Source: Trissonchulus latispiculum (taxonomy: Eukaryota; Nematoda; Enoplea; Enoplida; Ironidae). Taken from it: a stretch of 64,000 nt of DNA. The DNA is taken from the NCBI GenBank assembly GCA_030248195.1, contig JASAND010007616.1, positions 21,438 to 85,437 on the forward strand, written 5' to 3'. The first letter of the stretch is position 1. Each line of letters opens with the position of its first letter. The translations under genes were made by a program, and so were the position numbers. Positions 44,840 to 56,936 of the stretch are shown here, in pieces. The notes below the pieces were generated by a model. The model saw only the letters and a list, made by a program, of their open reading frames with translations, made no database searches and was not told the origin of the DNA.

Positions 44840-45355
44840 GCAACTTTATCCGTTAGTGCAAAGCCTGTGCCCAGTTCAATGATGGCCCTCGTCGGCATCA
44901 GGCCAGCCTGAGAAATATAGTTACTATCAGACGGCCACTGGATATGGTGGCCATGGACGTCATGCACTTCGGCAATAATGGTACCAAGCGCCATAATACC
45001 TGCGTTCTTACCATCGTGGATTATCTCACGAGATACGCTGAAGCCTTTGCTATGCCCAACGAACGGGCAGAGACCACGGCATATTGGTACTTTAATGGCT
45101 TCGTGGCCCGGTGGGGCGCACCAGCATGCAGTCTGACATGCATGCATGCATGCAGCAGCAGTCTGACAGACCAAGGCCCTAACTTCATGTCTAAGTTCAC
45201 GACTGCTTTGGTTGACGCCAGTGATTCGGAACGTCACCGAACCACAGCGTACCACCCGCAAACAAACGGTGCAGTTGAGCGGTTCAACCGGACCATACGT
45301 GGACTTATCATTAAATACATTAATCGGTTCCAGGGTGATTGGGACGATTACCTGC
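44840..45355 (+). pseudogene. gypsy-1 integrase: zinc finger and core
   Basis: The HHCC zinc-finger region lies across a frameshift near 44765 and an in-frame TAG near 44855. The DDE core is open from 44944: the first Asp in MVAMDVM, the second in LTDQGPNF, and the Glu in NGAVERFNRT. A run of TGCA and GCA units at about 45132-45160 inserts extra residues (CMHACSSS) just before the second Asp. The core is cut at 45355 by an antisense LTR fragment and resumes at about 47383. Confidence 0.85.
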
Positions 45356-45905
45356 TGTAAAGGTTTGGGTTGTCGCAATAGAGAATAGAATTAAATTAAA
45401 GAAGAGTTGCTAGATTCGTGAGTGTGCGCATGTCAAATCTCGTCCCTAACTCGCCTACTCCCTAAACAACTACAAACGCGCCGGCAATCTATTTTAGTAC
45501 CGTGCGTTTATTGGTTTTCGGACAAAGTTATAAAAGTACAAAATTTCAGAAATTTCACATAACCACAAAAGGAATTTTACAGACACAAAAATACCTAACA
45601 ATAACACCAAAACAAATACCGTAAGAACAGGATCCAAAACAGTGACAGAATTGGGGTCCCCCAAAATCGGAAACCACCTGAAAACTGGACGCAGGCGGAG
45701 ACAGAGAAAGAATAGACCCGACCTCCCGTCACTAAAGATTCTGCGAGACTGAACTATACGAGCGCTCCATTTTGATTGCAGAAATTAGCTAAGGAACCGA
45801 GGTTCCCACACGAGAGTACAATTTACATTTACTGTTCGTAAAGATAGCGCTGCATTTAAAGAAATTTAAATGAAAATCGAGGAGAATATCAGAAAATACT
45901 TTACA
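45356..45905 (-). repeat. Complete LTR in antisense orientation
   Basis: Read on the minus strand it begins TGTAAAG and ends CTTTACA, perfect 7-bp inverted LTR termini, 550 bp. A CCAATAAACG polyadenylation-type signal lies toward its end. Directly upstream (minus strand) is a polypurine tract, AAAAGAGGGGG, five bases from the LTR start. This identifies it as a 3' LTR. Confidence 0.75.
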
Positions 45906-47382
45906 GATTACCCCCTCTTTTGAAACGCGCGCCCTCGCCGCGGCCTCCGGGCAAAATTAGCACTAAAATGAGGGTTAGCCTACGTAACTTAGGTACTAGT
46001 AAAGATAAATCGTCGTTTTAAAAAGCAGAAAGAATTAAAACTGTATCTCACTCGAGCCCCTGGCTTTGCCAAATTTTAGGGGTCTGTTTTCGAGACACGG
46101 GTAAAGCTACTTCGGCACGAGCCGGGACAACACACAACATATATATAGAGTACATTGACTCAACACTGAAGACAAACAACCCTTCAGCCGCGACGGGAGC
46201 GCAGGTCGCAAAAGGGAGAGCAACCCGAAAATTTATACAAAAGGAAGGGAAACTCATTTGCAAAAGCATCACAGTACGGGAGCACAAATTCAAAGCTATA
46301 CATTATAGAAACTAGACAACTAAGCAGTAGAAAATATGCTACACAAGACTATGCAAAGAAATAAAATTTTAAACCCAGCTGTATATGAAGAATATAATAT
46401 ATATAGATGCTCCGGGAGAGGCTACTCCAACGGAAAATTTAGAGAAATTTATGAGAAATTGCGCGAAAATGACGAAAAGACATACGCATATCCAGTCCAG
46501 GGAAGCCTCCCCCGGAGTAAACATATTATGCACGAATCTGATTAAATGCCAAAATAAAGCTGCATAAAAATAAAGCACACATATACAATTTTAGCTGCAC
46601 CGACAAAAATGGCAAAAATAGAGGGCATAGATGGCAGTACAAAATTATGCGTAAACCCGCGGTACCGTAAACAGTAGTAAACCGGAGATGAAAACCGGGA
46701 AACCGGAGTGCACAACAATCACAGTACAAACTGATATAATATAAAAGTTCACAATTGATAGGCCAAGAAGGCCGCCGAGAACCATGCCGTAGGGGGTAGA
46801 CCCCATAGCTACCATCGGACCGAACCTCCAGAAGGGGAGCGGGCGCCCCACGGCGCAAGCCGCTCTAGCCCAAGAACCAAGCACCGGCCAAACAGACTAT
46901 CCAGGCCCACATCACCAATTTCCGGGCCAACCCGTACCTTCAGGCCCACCAACCAACCGCGGAATCCTCCGGGCCACAATCATAGTTATGGGGGCATAAA
47001 CAATTTACATAACATATATAGTATGATAAAGGGGAACTCGCCGCCATAGAGGGACTGGGGGGGGAAGGGGCAATGTAGTACAGTAAACAACAATAAACAA
47101 AAAAGGAGTAAATACGACATAAAATATGGGGATTAACATACGGCACAAGGCCTACAGTAGAAAAATAACATAATATAAGGCACAAAGGCCACAAGTCACA
47201 GATATAAGGCACATAGGCCTCTATGCAGTACATCATAAAGGCCCGATTAATTTAAAGAAGAGGGGACGCGAGCCTACGGCTACTGCAGCCTGGAGAGTAT
47301 CCAGACAACCAGCGACCGCAGACTGCGCCGAAATCAAAGAAAGCGAAAAGATAAACTTCGGAGTCTAAAATGCCGGTCCGGG
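45906..47382 (-). mobile_element. 3' internal fragment of an antisense LTR element
   Basis: The region upstream of the antisense 3' LTR has no recognisable gag or pol. It holds several hydrophobic frames on the minus strand (46645-46884, 46940-47236, 46369-46578) with segments like GLSIVNFYIISVCTVIVVH that could span membranes. These may be relics of an envelope-like ORF, but this is speculative. The 5' part of the element, including a 5' LTR, is missing, so the copy is truncated. Its exact border with the host integrase is not determined. Confidence 0.5.
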
Positions 47383-47906
47383 TTGGCCGCCCACCCTTGG
47401 GGTCTGTCTATCTATCGAGCTACGGTGCATAGCTATACCAAGGAGACACCATATTTCCTCATGACTGGTAGGGATTACCGGTTTCCTGAGGATAACTTCT
47501 TCAAGTCCCGGAGTGGGGACTTGAGACTATCCAGACTTAGACATAGACTTGAGACATTAGTAGCCATTTGGTGTCTCGGTTAGACGAGGCATGGCGAATT
47601 GCATACGAGCATCTGGCAGAAGCGGTCCTGGTAAATAAGGAACGCTATGATCTGAAAGCCAGCCCAGTCGAGTACAAACCAGGAGTTCTGGTTATGCTCA
47701 ACGTCGAGACTAAGAACGTCCCCTCTGGCTTGTGTAAAAAGCTGAGGCCCAAATACGAAGGGCCCTACCGTGTCATGGAAAAGCTCTCAGCCTCCACGTA
47801 TAAAATCCGCCTGGTGAAAGGTCAGGGAGAGCTTACCATCGTGAATATAAACCGCTTGAAACCTTTTGTTGACAAGCCAGTGAAGTTGCATGTCATTGAA
47901 ATCTAG
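47383..47906 (+). pseudogene. gypsy-1 integrase C-terminal part
   Basis: Resumes the integrase of 44944-45355 after the antisense insertion: YRATVHSYTKETPYFLMTGR is the conserved segment after the catalytic Glu. A frame change near 47570 leads to the C-terminal domain (YKPGVLVMLNV, KLRPKYEGPYRVMEKLS, NINRLKPF), the GPY/F module of Ty3/gypsy integrases. It ends at a TAG at 47904-47906. No chromodomain is seen. Confidence 0.85.
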
Positions 47907-49074
47907 TTTGTTATGCCTCCGGGTGATTCCTAACATCCAAGTACCAGTATTTAACGGTTATTGTACTTGTAAATCGTCCGGCCGGACGTATCTAATTGTC
48001 TTCGTGCGAGCTTAGTTAGGTTTCTTGTATACTGTAATTTGTGTTGGTGTCAGCATGATTTTTTCTGGTTTCTTTTTCCCCTGGGGTGGGTGCCCTCGTT
48101 TTTAGGATCCTTTAGATTCCAGTTAATTTTTTAACCCATTTCAACCTATCTTAATTTATTTTTTCAGGGGGTATTTCGTTGTAAAGTTACTTCTCTCTAC
48201 TCTAGTTTTTTCCTTCTTTCCTAATAGATTTCTACATTTCTACTCTATTATCTTTACTCTGTTCCCTTCTTCCCTAAATTTACCTATGGTGGTCTACTAC
48301 TTTATTTCGTGGTAAATCCCTAAGATTTGATTCAATTCCATTTAATTCAATTCATTTTTTCTCTAAATAAGGATCCCAAAAACCCGTGGTTTTCCTTTTT
48401 CCTTGGAGGGGTGTTAGGTAAACCGCCTCCTCTCCTAGTTCTCATGCACCCTTAGTTAGGTCTCTTAGTTAGGTTCTTTTATCTTCTTTTCTTTTACCTT
48501 ATCTTTTATCAAGTTCTACACACGCACTTTTCAGGTTCTTGCACTGGCCTTTGGCCCTACGTATGTGTTTATCTGTACGTAAGCACGTCAATCATGCTCT
48601 CACTTAGTTTGCCTTTTTGGCATCTTTTTGTAGTTTTTCTCTTGTATGCACTCTGGTACTCTAAGTCTGGGGTGTGGGTATACCCACCTGTCTATTTCTT
48701 CCGGGGTGGCGGTCTATGCTAACCCTCCCTGCCCTCTGATAGTGGGGAAGCCCCGCTATCAACTACGATCTCCTTGCCCCTGCACCCTTCCCATTGGCTA
48801 AGAAAGGGGGGTACCCTAAAGCACGGTAATGTATTTGTTTTGTTTCTGTTTAGGCTTAATTTGCGATTGTGCTTATTTTGCTACGACCTCTACTGGTCTA
48901 TTACTTGTTTGCGACGATTTCCTTTGGATTCCTGTTTACGACAATCCCGATTTGGACTCTCCTTTGGTTGCCAGTGTATGGGCAATAATTTCTCATTCCG
49001 CGTGGCCAAAGATTTTCCAGAAAGACCAAATCCTCCTGCGCCAGTAACACCAGGTGACTTAAATAATCTAATAA
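47907..49074 (+). other. T/C-rich spacer after pol
   Basis: Pyrimidine-rich, with several TTAGTTAGGT phrases. A CAGGGGGTATTTCGT stretch just before TGTAAAG at about 48182 resembles a polypurine tract plus LTR start, so a 3' LTR of gypsy-1 might begin here; no matching LTR end is found. CCTCCCTGCCCTCTGATAG at about 48727 resembles a sequence near 56622. Small frames at 48774-49079 are unassigned. Confidence 0.35.
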
Positions 49075-51478
49075 TCTAATACAGGGTATCCCGTTTTATC
49101 GGAGAGATTTTGGGATTCGCTCCAGATTATAGACGACCCTGATAACCCTGAATTGCCTCCAGTAGAGAATCCTCCGGAAAAGGAGGAAGACGAGCTTGTG
49201 AAGCCGGGCGGCGACCAAGCGGCACAGGTGCCTCCAGGGCAGCTTGGCCACCCGTGGGGTATTAGGCAGGATCTGGAGTTAGATCCGCCCCCTGGCCTAG
49301 AAGTGGGTGCGAACCCACCACCTGGCTTGGGCGACCCCGTTGCTCTGCCACCAGGTCTTGACCGTCCGGCTGCGGATGAGTCTACCCTACAAGTGCAGAC
49401 TGGGACTAACCAGCACTTTACCGGCGGATTCTGGTCTATGGAATCCGGCCTAGAGCAGAATGTAGCCCGTCTACAAAGAGAGGGTACACCAGCAGCACCA
49501 AGCCCAGGCTCTGCTTTCTCAGATTCCAGCGACAGACAGGCGTTGCCTACGCCGCCTCCAGCACCAGGACAGCCGGAGATGGCTCAGTCCAGCGGTCAGC
49601 TGAAAGCGACAAGTTCATTGCCCCGTCTTGCTGACACCTACGCCCCTATAAGGGTGACTCGTTCACAGACTAAAGCTAAGAGGGCAGCAACTTGTGCCCA
49701 CTTGCCTGATGTGGCCAACAGTCCGTCAGCGTCTGGAGCTCAGACGGCCCCAGTAGAGTCTGAGGTACCTCAACCTCAAGCCGATGAGCCTATGCCTTTA
49801 GGTCAGGCGCCTGGTGCAGGCGACCAGCCAGCAGTCTCGGAACCGAGCGCTGAGAGAGCTATAGCAGGTGCCGATAAGGAGCAGCCAGCAACCGAGCCTA
49901 TGGAAGAGGAGTCTCCTTCTACGGCTGATACGTCTACACTACAGATAGACGAATCCGTTGCTGGTTCAGCGGGTGAAGCTGATACCAGTGACGTTGTTGA
50001 GGTCGACCCGACGCCACCTGTGGCACCACGGTTAGTGGTCCCACCTAGGGTGGTTGGCGCTATTGACCCATTCCAACGCGCTCGCTATGATGAATTGGCT
50101 GAGCACCTGCAACATTATACAGAACAGTTGCGACGACTTGTGGCCCAAGGCACAGAAAACTTGGATGATGAGTTCTCTGCTGCGGCCTATGCGTTGGGTC
50201 ATGCATTACAGATGACCCCAGACGACGTTTCCACCCATCTGCCCACCTACCAGGGCATTGTTGACAACCCTGACGTGACAATAATTACATCTTTTATTGA
50301 ATTCCTACAGCAATTCCCAGATATCCTAACCATGATATCCGAAGCCCGGATTGTGGCTTTGGATGTGGAAGGAGGGAATAGTATGCAGTTCCTCCAACCA
50401 CAGCAGGCCACGGTGACCACCCTGCAGTTCACGGGTCCTGTGAAACGGGCAGAAGGGGCGCCTCGCCCGCATACCTATGTCATCGTGGTTAGCTATATCC
50501 TAGCTCATTTGACTGACTACTTTCCCTTTCTACAGCTGCTAATTATGCTGTTTGACTCCATATTTGACTTTGACTTATTTTGCCTGTGTGGACGCACCGG
50601 CAGACGCTCGCCGGTTGGCAGAGGCGTTCGGGATTCGCAACCTGGAAAAAAGCTTTATCGAAGTCCGCGAACTATGGAACTTGGTTTGGACTCTATGGGG
50701 GTGTGGGGATACGACTGTGATGCCCAAACCAATCGAGACCAAACGAGGCACCGACGGCTTCGTTAAGCAGCATACTGGCGCTAAATTGGCAACTATTGCG
50801 AAGCGCTTTAAGTTGCCGGACCCTAAAGAGGCTCGGTGCTGTGAGCACGGGTTCCCGACTATTCCACATGATCAGGATATAATCTATGCAGTGGCCGACG
50901 TTATTACAGTGGCCGAAGTCGTCCAAATCCTAACAGCTGTTCTTACAGCCGCTGAGGTGGAACTAGTAGCGGTCCTGTCCACCATTGCGATCACGTTTGG
51001 TCCCACGGTTGTAGAGGAGATCAATCGGTGTCGCCTGCGGGGCATGGTACCTCACCGGTTAGGTGATACGTGCACCGCCCTTAGAAGCGAGACCGGCGGG
51101 TATCAAGTAGCCGGCCAACAATACAATCGTGATCGCATCACAGAGAAATTGGAAGCACAACCGGGTGTTCCAATTCGTCAGTCCCCTCTCTGGTCGTTTG
51201 ACTCACGATTGGGCGAATACGACAACCCGGCATTTGGGTTGCGAGATGCCATCTATCGGCCATTAGTCGATTTTAGTCGGCAATGGTACCTGTGGCGATT
51301 TCCACGAATCCCGCCCACGAACGTGGACTGGAACAGTGCTCTAGCCGCTTATGACGGTTGGGCGCACCCGTTGGCTCCCGGATATCAGGGGCCTCGGCAA
51401 GCACCACCGCGGCGACAACAAGAACCGGAGAAACCTGAGCCTACCGGTTGGGACCTCACAGATGTGGAGTCCCTTTAA
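49075..51478 (+). pseudogene. Giant ORF part 1: DEDDy 3'-5' exonuclease
   Basis: Open from 49075 in frame 1, shifting to frame 2 between about 50456 and 50582, with a TAA at 51476-51478. A 400-residue Pro/acidic low-complexity region comes first, then an exonuclease-like domain. Exo I is IVALDVEG (Asp 50362-50364, Glu 50368-50370), preceded by VTIITSFIEFLQQFPDIL. Exo II is VDAPADARRLAEAFGI (Asp 50603-50605). Exo III is IIYAVADV (Tyr 50885-50887, Asp 50897-50899). An LATIAKRFKLPDP segment lies between, as in RNase D, WRN and EXD1-type nucleases, which remove 3'-terminal nucleotides with two metal ions. The order and D-E-D-D(Y) set are right, but a frameshift splits Exo I from Exo II. It follows integrase on the same strand. 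Element or host origin is unclear. Confidence 0.55.
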
Positions 51479-53109
51479 GAAGGAGAAGAACCCGAGATTC
51501 ATGTTCTAATTCCTCGGGTTGAGGATACAGAACAGGCGCCCGCAGCGCCTCCAGCACAGCAGCAGCCACCTGCTGCTCCCACTCCTAAGGAGGTAGTACA
51601 GGCACAGCTTACGGCCGGTTCAGGGTTTGGACCTGGTTCTAGCATACCGCAGCACTACCAACAGAGGCTTCCATCGCTGGCCGAAACTCCACCAGGTATG
51701 GTGTTTACAAGTGCCAGGTATTCTCGCAAGCACAAACCAGCTAGTGCTATGAGCGGTCGCGGTAGAGGCCGTGGTACTTCCCCACGCGGTGGAGCTCTTC
51801 ATCGACAGAGCGCACCACCTAAACCGGTGCCGAAACCTGCGGCGGCTGCGCCTAAGCCGGTACAAGCTCCCGCGCCAAAGCCAGCCCTACCTAAGACTCG
51901 GCCAACCATTCAGTCTTCGATGGACCCAGCGGAGCTGCTGGTGTCCGTTCCCGACCCTGTGCCACCCGGAGCGGGTGCCTCGCAACAGCAGCTCCCGCCT
52001 CCACCACCGCCTAAACCGCCGACGCCTGCTAAGCGTACGGCATCTCAAGCGAGCGCGGCGTCGGAACCATGGACGTCTTCGGTGGTCACTGTACCTGTCA
52101 AACAGTGGATGCCTCCGCCTAAGAAGGAGGATGACCAACAGCCTGGTCCATCCTCGCTGCCTCCGATGGGTTTGTCGCATGAGGCTGCTGCTGCTGCTAT
52201 AGGACAAGCAGCTGAAGCCGTAGTTGGCCAGCAACCAAGTCTGGCTTCGCTAGTCTTTCCTACTTTCCCTGACCCTAAACAGTATAATGTCCCACCCCCA
52301 GCGGCACCGGTTATACAACTGGACCAGGTGGCATTGCCGACGCATGCGGAGCTGCAGCGTCTGGGCTTAAATACCTCGGTATATGAGGGTGTGCCCGTGT
52401 GTGTATTGCCTTACCTATGCTGGAGCAGTTTTTGCGGTTTTTGCTCCACCCCGAAGTGGCCGGTTACTCTGGCCAATCTCGGCATAGATTTGTCCCCGCT
52501 GCTATGTACTATCAGGAACCAGTGTTGCTACCCCCTGACATGCAACAGGAAAGGCAACCCAGACAGTATGTCCGGGAGGACCATGTCCAGGTTATGGACA
52601 CGGCTCACGCCTGGGCTCCTCTTAGCCAAGGTGATGCAGTACGCATCTATGTTGTAGCGCCTGCCCTAGATCGGGCAGCTGCTGGCTTCGACCCGACGGC
52701 TTATCTCGAGTCGATCCGGCAGCTTGGCCCTGTTCACAGGCAGGTCCCAACCGAGCTGACACCTGGCTTACCCTGGTGGGCACAGGTTATGTTCTGGAAA
52801 GATGCACAAGGCAGTATCCAGATGCATGCGTTCCATGTAGTCCTGTCGGTTAATTCGCTGGTACCCGGTGATGAGTATTTCAGCCGAATAACAATGCCTG
52901 CCGACCTAGACCCTCAAGCGTTGGAATCAGCCAGGCGCTTGCAGGCGGACTTGATGGTCTTCCGACGAGAGCCTGGTCCAACCTTGTTGGCTCGGGGCCT
53001 ATTATGGATGGTACCCCGGTATGGCGGTTTAAGCTTTCCGGCGTCGGCCAGCCACATAGTCGGAAATCGACTTACGGCGGCCATCCGTTTTTCCCTGCTA
53101 TACCCGTGA
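51479..53109 (+). pseudogene. Giant ORF part 2: Pro-rich linker and unknown domain
   Basis: Frame 2 continues past the TAA (51476) to about 52400 with an RGRGRG motif and long Pro/Ala/Lys-rich stretches (PKPVPKPAAAAPKPV). The frame then changes near 52400 to frame 1 (to 53109), which looks globular: VPTELTPGLPWWAQVMFWK and ISRITMPADLDPQALESARR-like segments. No family recognised. Codon use and composition match part 1, so I read this as one polyprotein. Confidence 0.4.
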
Positions 53110-55498
53110 GCCAACAGAACGGCAGTTGGGTACCTGTATATCGCCCAATGTCGGTTCGGCCTGCTTCTCCTGCGACCGGCCCGTTCCCGGTTTTTCCGGG
53201 AGCATCTCGTTTCGGGTCCATACAGGGCATAGATCTGAGACGGGCTACTTCCTCGTCCTCGTCAAGGGACACGTCTCTTTCACGCACGACTCCACAACCG
53301 GAGGCTGCCTCGGAACCAATGGACACATTGGGTCAGGCACCCTCGGGACCGGTTGTAGGGGCTGGTGCTAGCTCTGGCCCGTTCCAGGCTGGAGCCGCGG
53401 CATATACGGCTCGGCAACGTCCACCTCAACCGGGTGCAGGTTTTGGTACGTTGCCTCTTAGGCCTGCTGGGCAGTCACAGCCACGCCCATATCATTCGCC
53501 TGCTTCAGCCCTGTGGCAGAATGCGCGGCTTGCAGCCAAGTACCGTCAGGCTAGACACTCTACGCAGCGAACGGAATCTCGTTCACGCGACACACCACCT
53601 GCTAGGCCAGCACAGAGTGCAGTTCCGGGTGATAAGAGGCGGCATAGCCTATCGACCGACCGTACTGGCTATCCACCAAAGGAAGAGCCGAAGCTCTTGA
53701 CTGGGGCACGTGCGTCAAGGTCTCGTACTAGATCCAAGAAGAAGCGGAAAGCGGCAGCTATGGCAGCCGTCCCTACAGTCCCGGTGAATGGGGACCAGGT
53801 GCGCGCCTTGGAAGAAGCCCGGACTGCTGCTAACTTCCCTTCATTCCGCGAATTACTCTATGAACAATACATCATAGCAAAGGAAAACCAAACGGGTATT
53901 TTCGCTTTGCAGGGTAGCATGGATGCGCAATATCCGCGCTTTACTTTATCCGTGCATTTGCCGGATGAGGTGGCAGGAGTCCCGGCACAAAGGGAACCCT
54001 GTGTCTGCTATAAGAACTTCTGGAATGAATGGATTTGTAGCGAGATTCCGGCTATTCCGTGTAGGAATACTCCCCACCCAGCTTTGACTGCCACCCGCAA
54101 GGTTCACTTGGATTGGTTCACTCCTTTGAGCGAACGGGCGGTCACGGTTACCTTAATGGACATTGCACAGATCCGTGCTCTGCTCCAACAGAAATTCCCA
54201 CAGTGGGCTCTATATGTGCGGATTTAGGACAATGAGCCGTCACCGGACGGTGATAAACCGCTTGTGCGTGGGCCAAGAACCTGTTCGGCTACATGGCACT
54301 TCATTGCCATTAATAAGCCGCCCACAAAGGACTCGGAACCGTATCTGTTCATTACCGAGTATGCCTCCACTCGTGAGCTGGCCCATGCCCAAGTGATGGC
54401 ACGCATCCTTCCGGAGCTCACTCCCTATGACCACCTCTTTTCCCGTCCTGGCTATAGGGCGTATAGGGACGTGTACTATGCCGCTGCTGACACGATCAAT
54501 AGAGGTGAGGCGGTCCGATCTGCGTTCGCTAACTGGTACCAGCCTGGACTCGACGGGATAGTCGATGTCTCCGAAACGGACTTTGTCTTCCCCTACAAGG
54601 GAGAAGGCTTTGAGGTCTCTTTTATGCATCCCGTACAGGGTGGACTCACCCTACGGCAGCATGCGACCCTGCGGTTCCAGGACCCGGAGCATGGGTACCA
54701 ATTCCGCAAGGCGCACTATTATAAGAGATCTGACGTCAAGCGCTATATTAACCATCACGGTAATACTCCCGGTCGTGGCTTAAAGGTGGAAGTCACCAGG
54801 CGCTTGCGTGACCCCCCGGACTGGCCATGGCATAATGGCTGAAAGGTCGGTCACAATGTCCGGACCCTGTATCGCGTGCTTTGGGACTATTTTTACCAGT
54901 CACCAGCATTGCGCGCCTTTCTACTGGATAACATCCTATGCCTGTTTGCGGAGGTAACTGGCGAGGAGTTCTGGGGCTTTAAACCCGCTATGCCCTCGTT
55001 CCAAGGGCTGCCTCGCGCTTCGCTGGCGTAGGTTCCGCCCCAGCAGTACCCTGATCTGTATTCACTGCAAAAGATCTTTCAGGGTCATAGTATCGCGGGT
55101 AACCTGTGGACGGAGTTGCTCCTATGGTTCACCCAAGGCGGTAGGCAAGATTTCTTTGCGGATTGGAAGACTAAGACTCGTCTAAGTCCACAGGAGCATG
55201 CGGACTTCCTGGAGGTGATTCGGATGCGCATGGAGAATGCCGTCCATCACTACCAGACGGATGGGTTATGTCCGCCATTCTTTGGCATCATAGATCCGCC
55301 AAAACGCATGAGAGCGCGGAATTGCGTCTCCCGGTTAATAGAACTGGCGTATACATTGAGGGCCTGGAACCTCCCGGCCAGAAGGACAATACGTACTGTC
55401 CTTGCGTTGGGCCTCTACTGTACGACCCGGCGCATCCAGAGAAGGCCCACCAGCGGCTGTCTCTGGATAAGCACAGCCCAGACTTCAACGAGTACTAG
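53004..55498 (+). pseudogene. Giant ORF part 3: unknown globular region
   Basis: Frame 0 for about 2.4 kb with three in-frame stops (54225, 54840, about 55029); the last 230 bases read in frame 2 and end at a TAG at 55496-55498. A basic Ser/Arg-rich segment (SRSRTRSKKKRKAAAM) may be a nuclear localisation or RNA-binding stretch. After it comes a folded-looking region, about 550 residues, rich in aromatic residues (SFRELLYEQYIIAKENQ, FWNEWICSEIPAIPC, LFITEYASTRELAHAQVM). I recognise no domain. The low number of breaks in 2.5 kb implies it was under selection until fairly recently. Confidence 0.4.
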
Positions 55499-56930
55499 GC
55501 ATAGCGAAGCCTAGTACTCTCCCCTCCCGCCCGGAGAAGGGTTGGGCCTGCCCGGCGATGGGTAGGATAAAGGTCCAGAACGGCGATGTTTTGTTGACCA
55601 GCTGGCTCCTTCCTATGCTAAAATCTACGACGGATGAACCTCATAGCCTCAACATTGGCGGTGACGACACTTCAACAGTACCTCGATGAAGAAACAACGG
55701 CGGATGTTGTCCCAGTCATTGGTTGGTACCTACCAGTCCCCAACGTTATTATCATTCCCTCCTGATCCTATGATCCATGACTACTCTACTGTGACTATAT
55801 GATCCTCAACTATGATTCTCAACCTTGACTCTACCTCAACTTGGACTATATATTGCTCAACTTATGCCACTCCCTATTATGACTGCCATTATAAACTGTA
55901 ATTCCTATCCCGATTAGTGACTCTAATCATCCCAGCAGAAAGAAGACAACGAAGAATAAGAATGGATGCGGCAGAGACGCTAGATGTCAATATATAATGT
56001 ATATGAAACTGGTATTTTTGTTTTTAGTCATTTTTTAGTCATAATATGTTGCTTTAATCATTTCTACCAAAGTTTATCTTTTATCTCAAAACGATCTAAT
56101 TTTAATTACTTCCCTTTTAAAACGATCTCTCTAACTACTAAAAATTTACCTTTCTACGCATTCTTATCTAAACTCTAGATTCCTTCTTTTAATTCTAACC
56201 TTTTAAATAGATTTAATTCTTATCTAACCTTTTAATTAGAGTAAATTCTACCTAATCAAGTCCTTCCTAAATAGTCTAGCTATAATATATGCGGGTGATT
56301 TTTGTGTCTTGTGTTTATATAATATGTACCTTGTATTATGTTCTTGTATTGCCCTGTGTATTCGTGAAAATTTCTTAAAAGTACCTAAAACCTTACCTAA
56401 AAACTAACCTAAAATTTTCTAGTTGTTCAAAATTTCTTGCTACTAGTTCAGTGAGGCGTCCGGGGATGCACAAAAAGGTCCCTACGAATTCCCTTTAGTA
56501 CGGTCACCACACCTTAACTTAAAATTCTACTTTTGCGGGCGCAAATGGTAGTTGTCCCAACGAACCCTGCCCCTAAAATTACGCTTACCAAACTGGAGGG
56601 GTCGGCGGCATATGCCTCCCTGCCATCTGATAGTTGTGTCGCCATGGGCACTGTAACGGCATCGTAGTCTCTTCGTGAGTCTGCGCCCACCATCGAGGTG
56701 ATTCGATGTCGTGAGGCGAGCGCTCCCCTGTTTCAAGGTGATCTCGCTATGCCGCGCAATGGCACCCTATCCGGTTCTTTCAATTTGTAAAATTTTTTGT
56801 TCTAATTCCAGCTGAATACATTGCTGACGGTCCTCCGGCGTTCCACCCGTTGTAGAATATTTCCTTGATTTCACCCTAAAATATTCAAAAGTGAGTGCTA
56901 ACTTTATGAAAAATCAATCTAAATTTGACT
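55499..56930 (+). other. Spacer before the second LTR element
   Basis: Non-coding. It starts G/C-rich (just after the giant ORF) and turns AT-rich after about 55980. It contains CTCCCTGCCATCTGATAG at about 56622, similar to a phrase near 48727. May include an old LTR, but no paired copy is found. Confidence 0.35.
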
Positions 56931-56936
56931 GCTGTG

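Noticed and set aside
46645..46884. Hydrophobic frame as a genuine envelope glycoprotein
   Set aside because: Only a short hydrophobic frame without signal peptide, cysteine pattern or cleavage site; mentioned only as a possible relic.
51887..52234. Arg-rich minus-strand frame opposite the Pro/Ala-rich part of the giant ORF, and a 143-codon plus-strand Arg/Leu frame
   Set aside because: Shadow frames of a Pro/Ala/Gln-rich, G/C-rich coding region.
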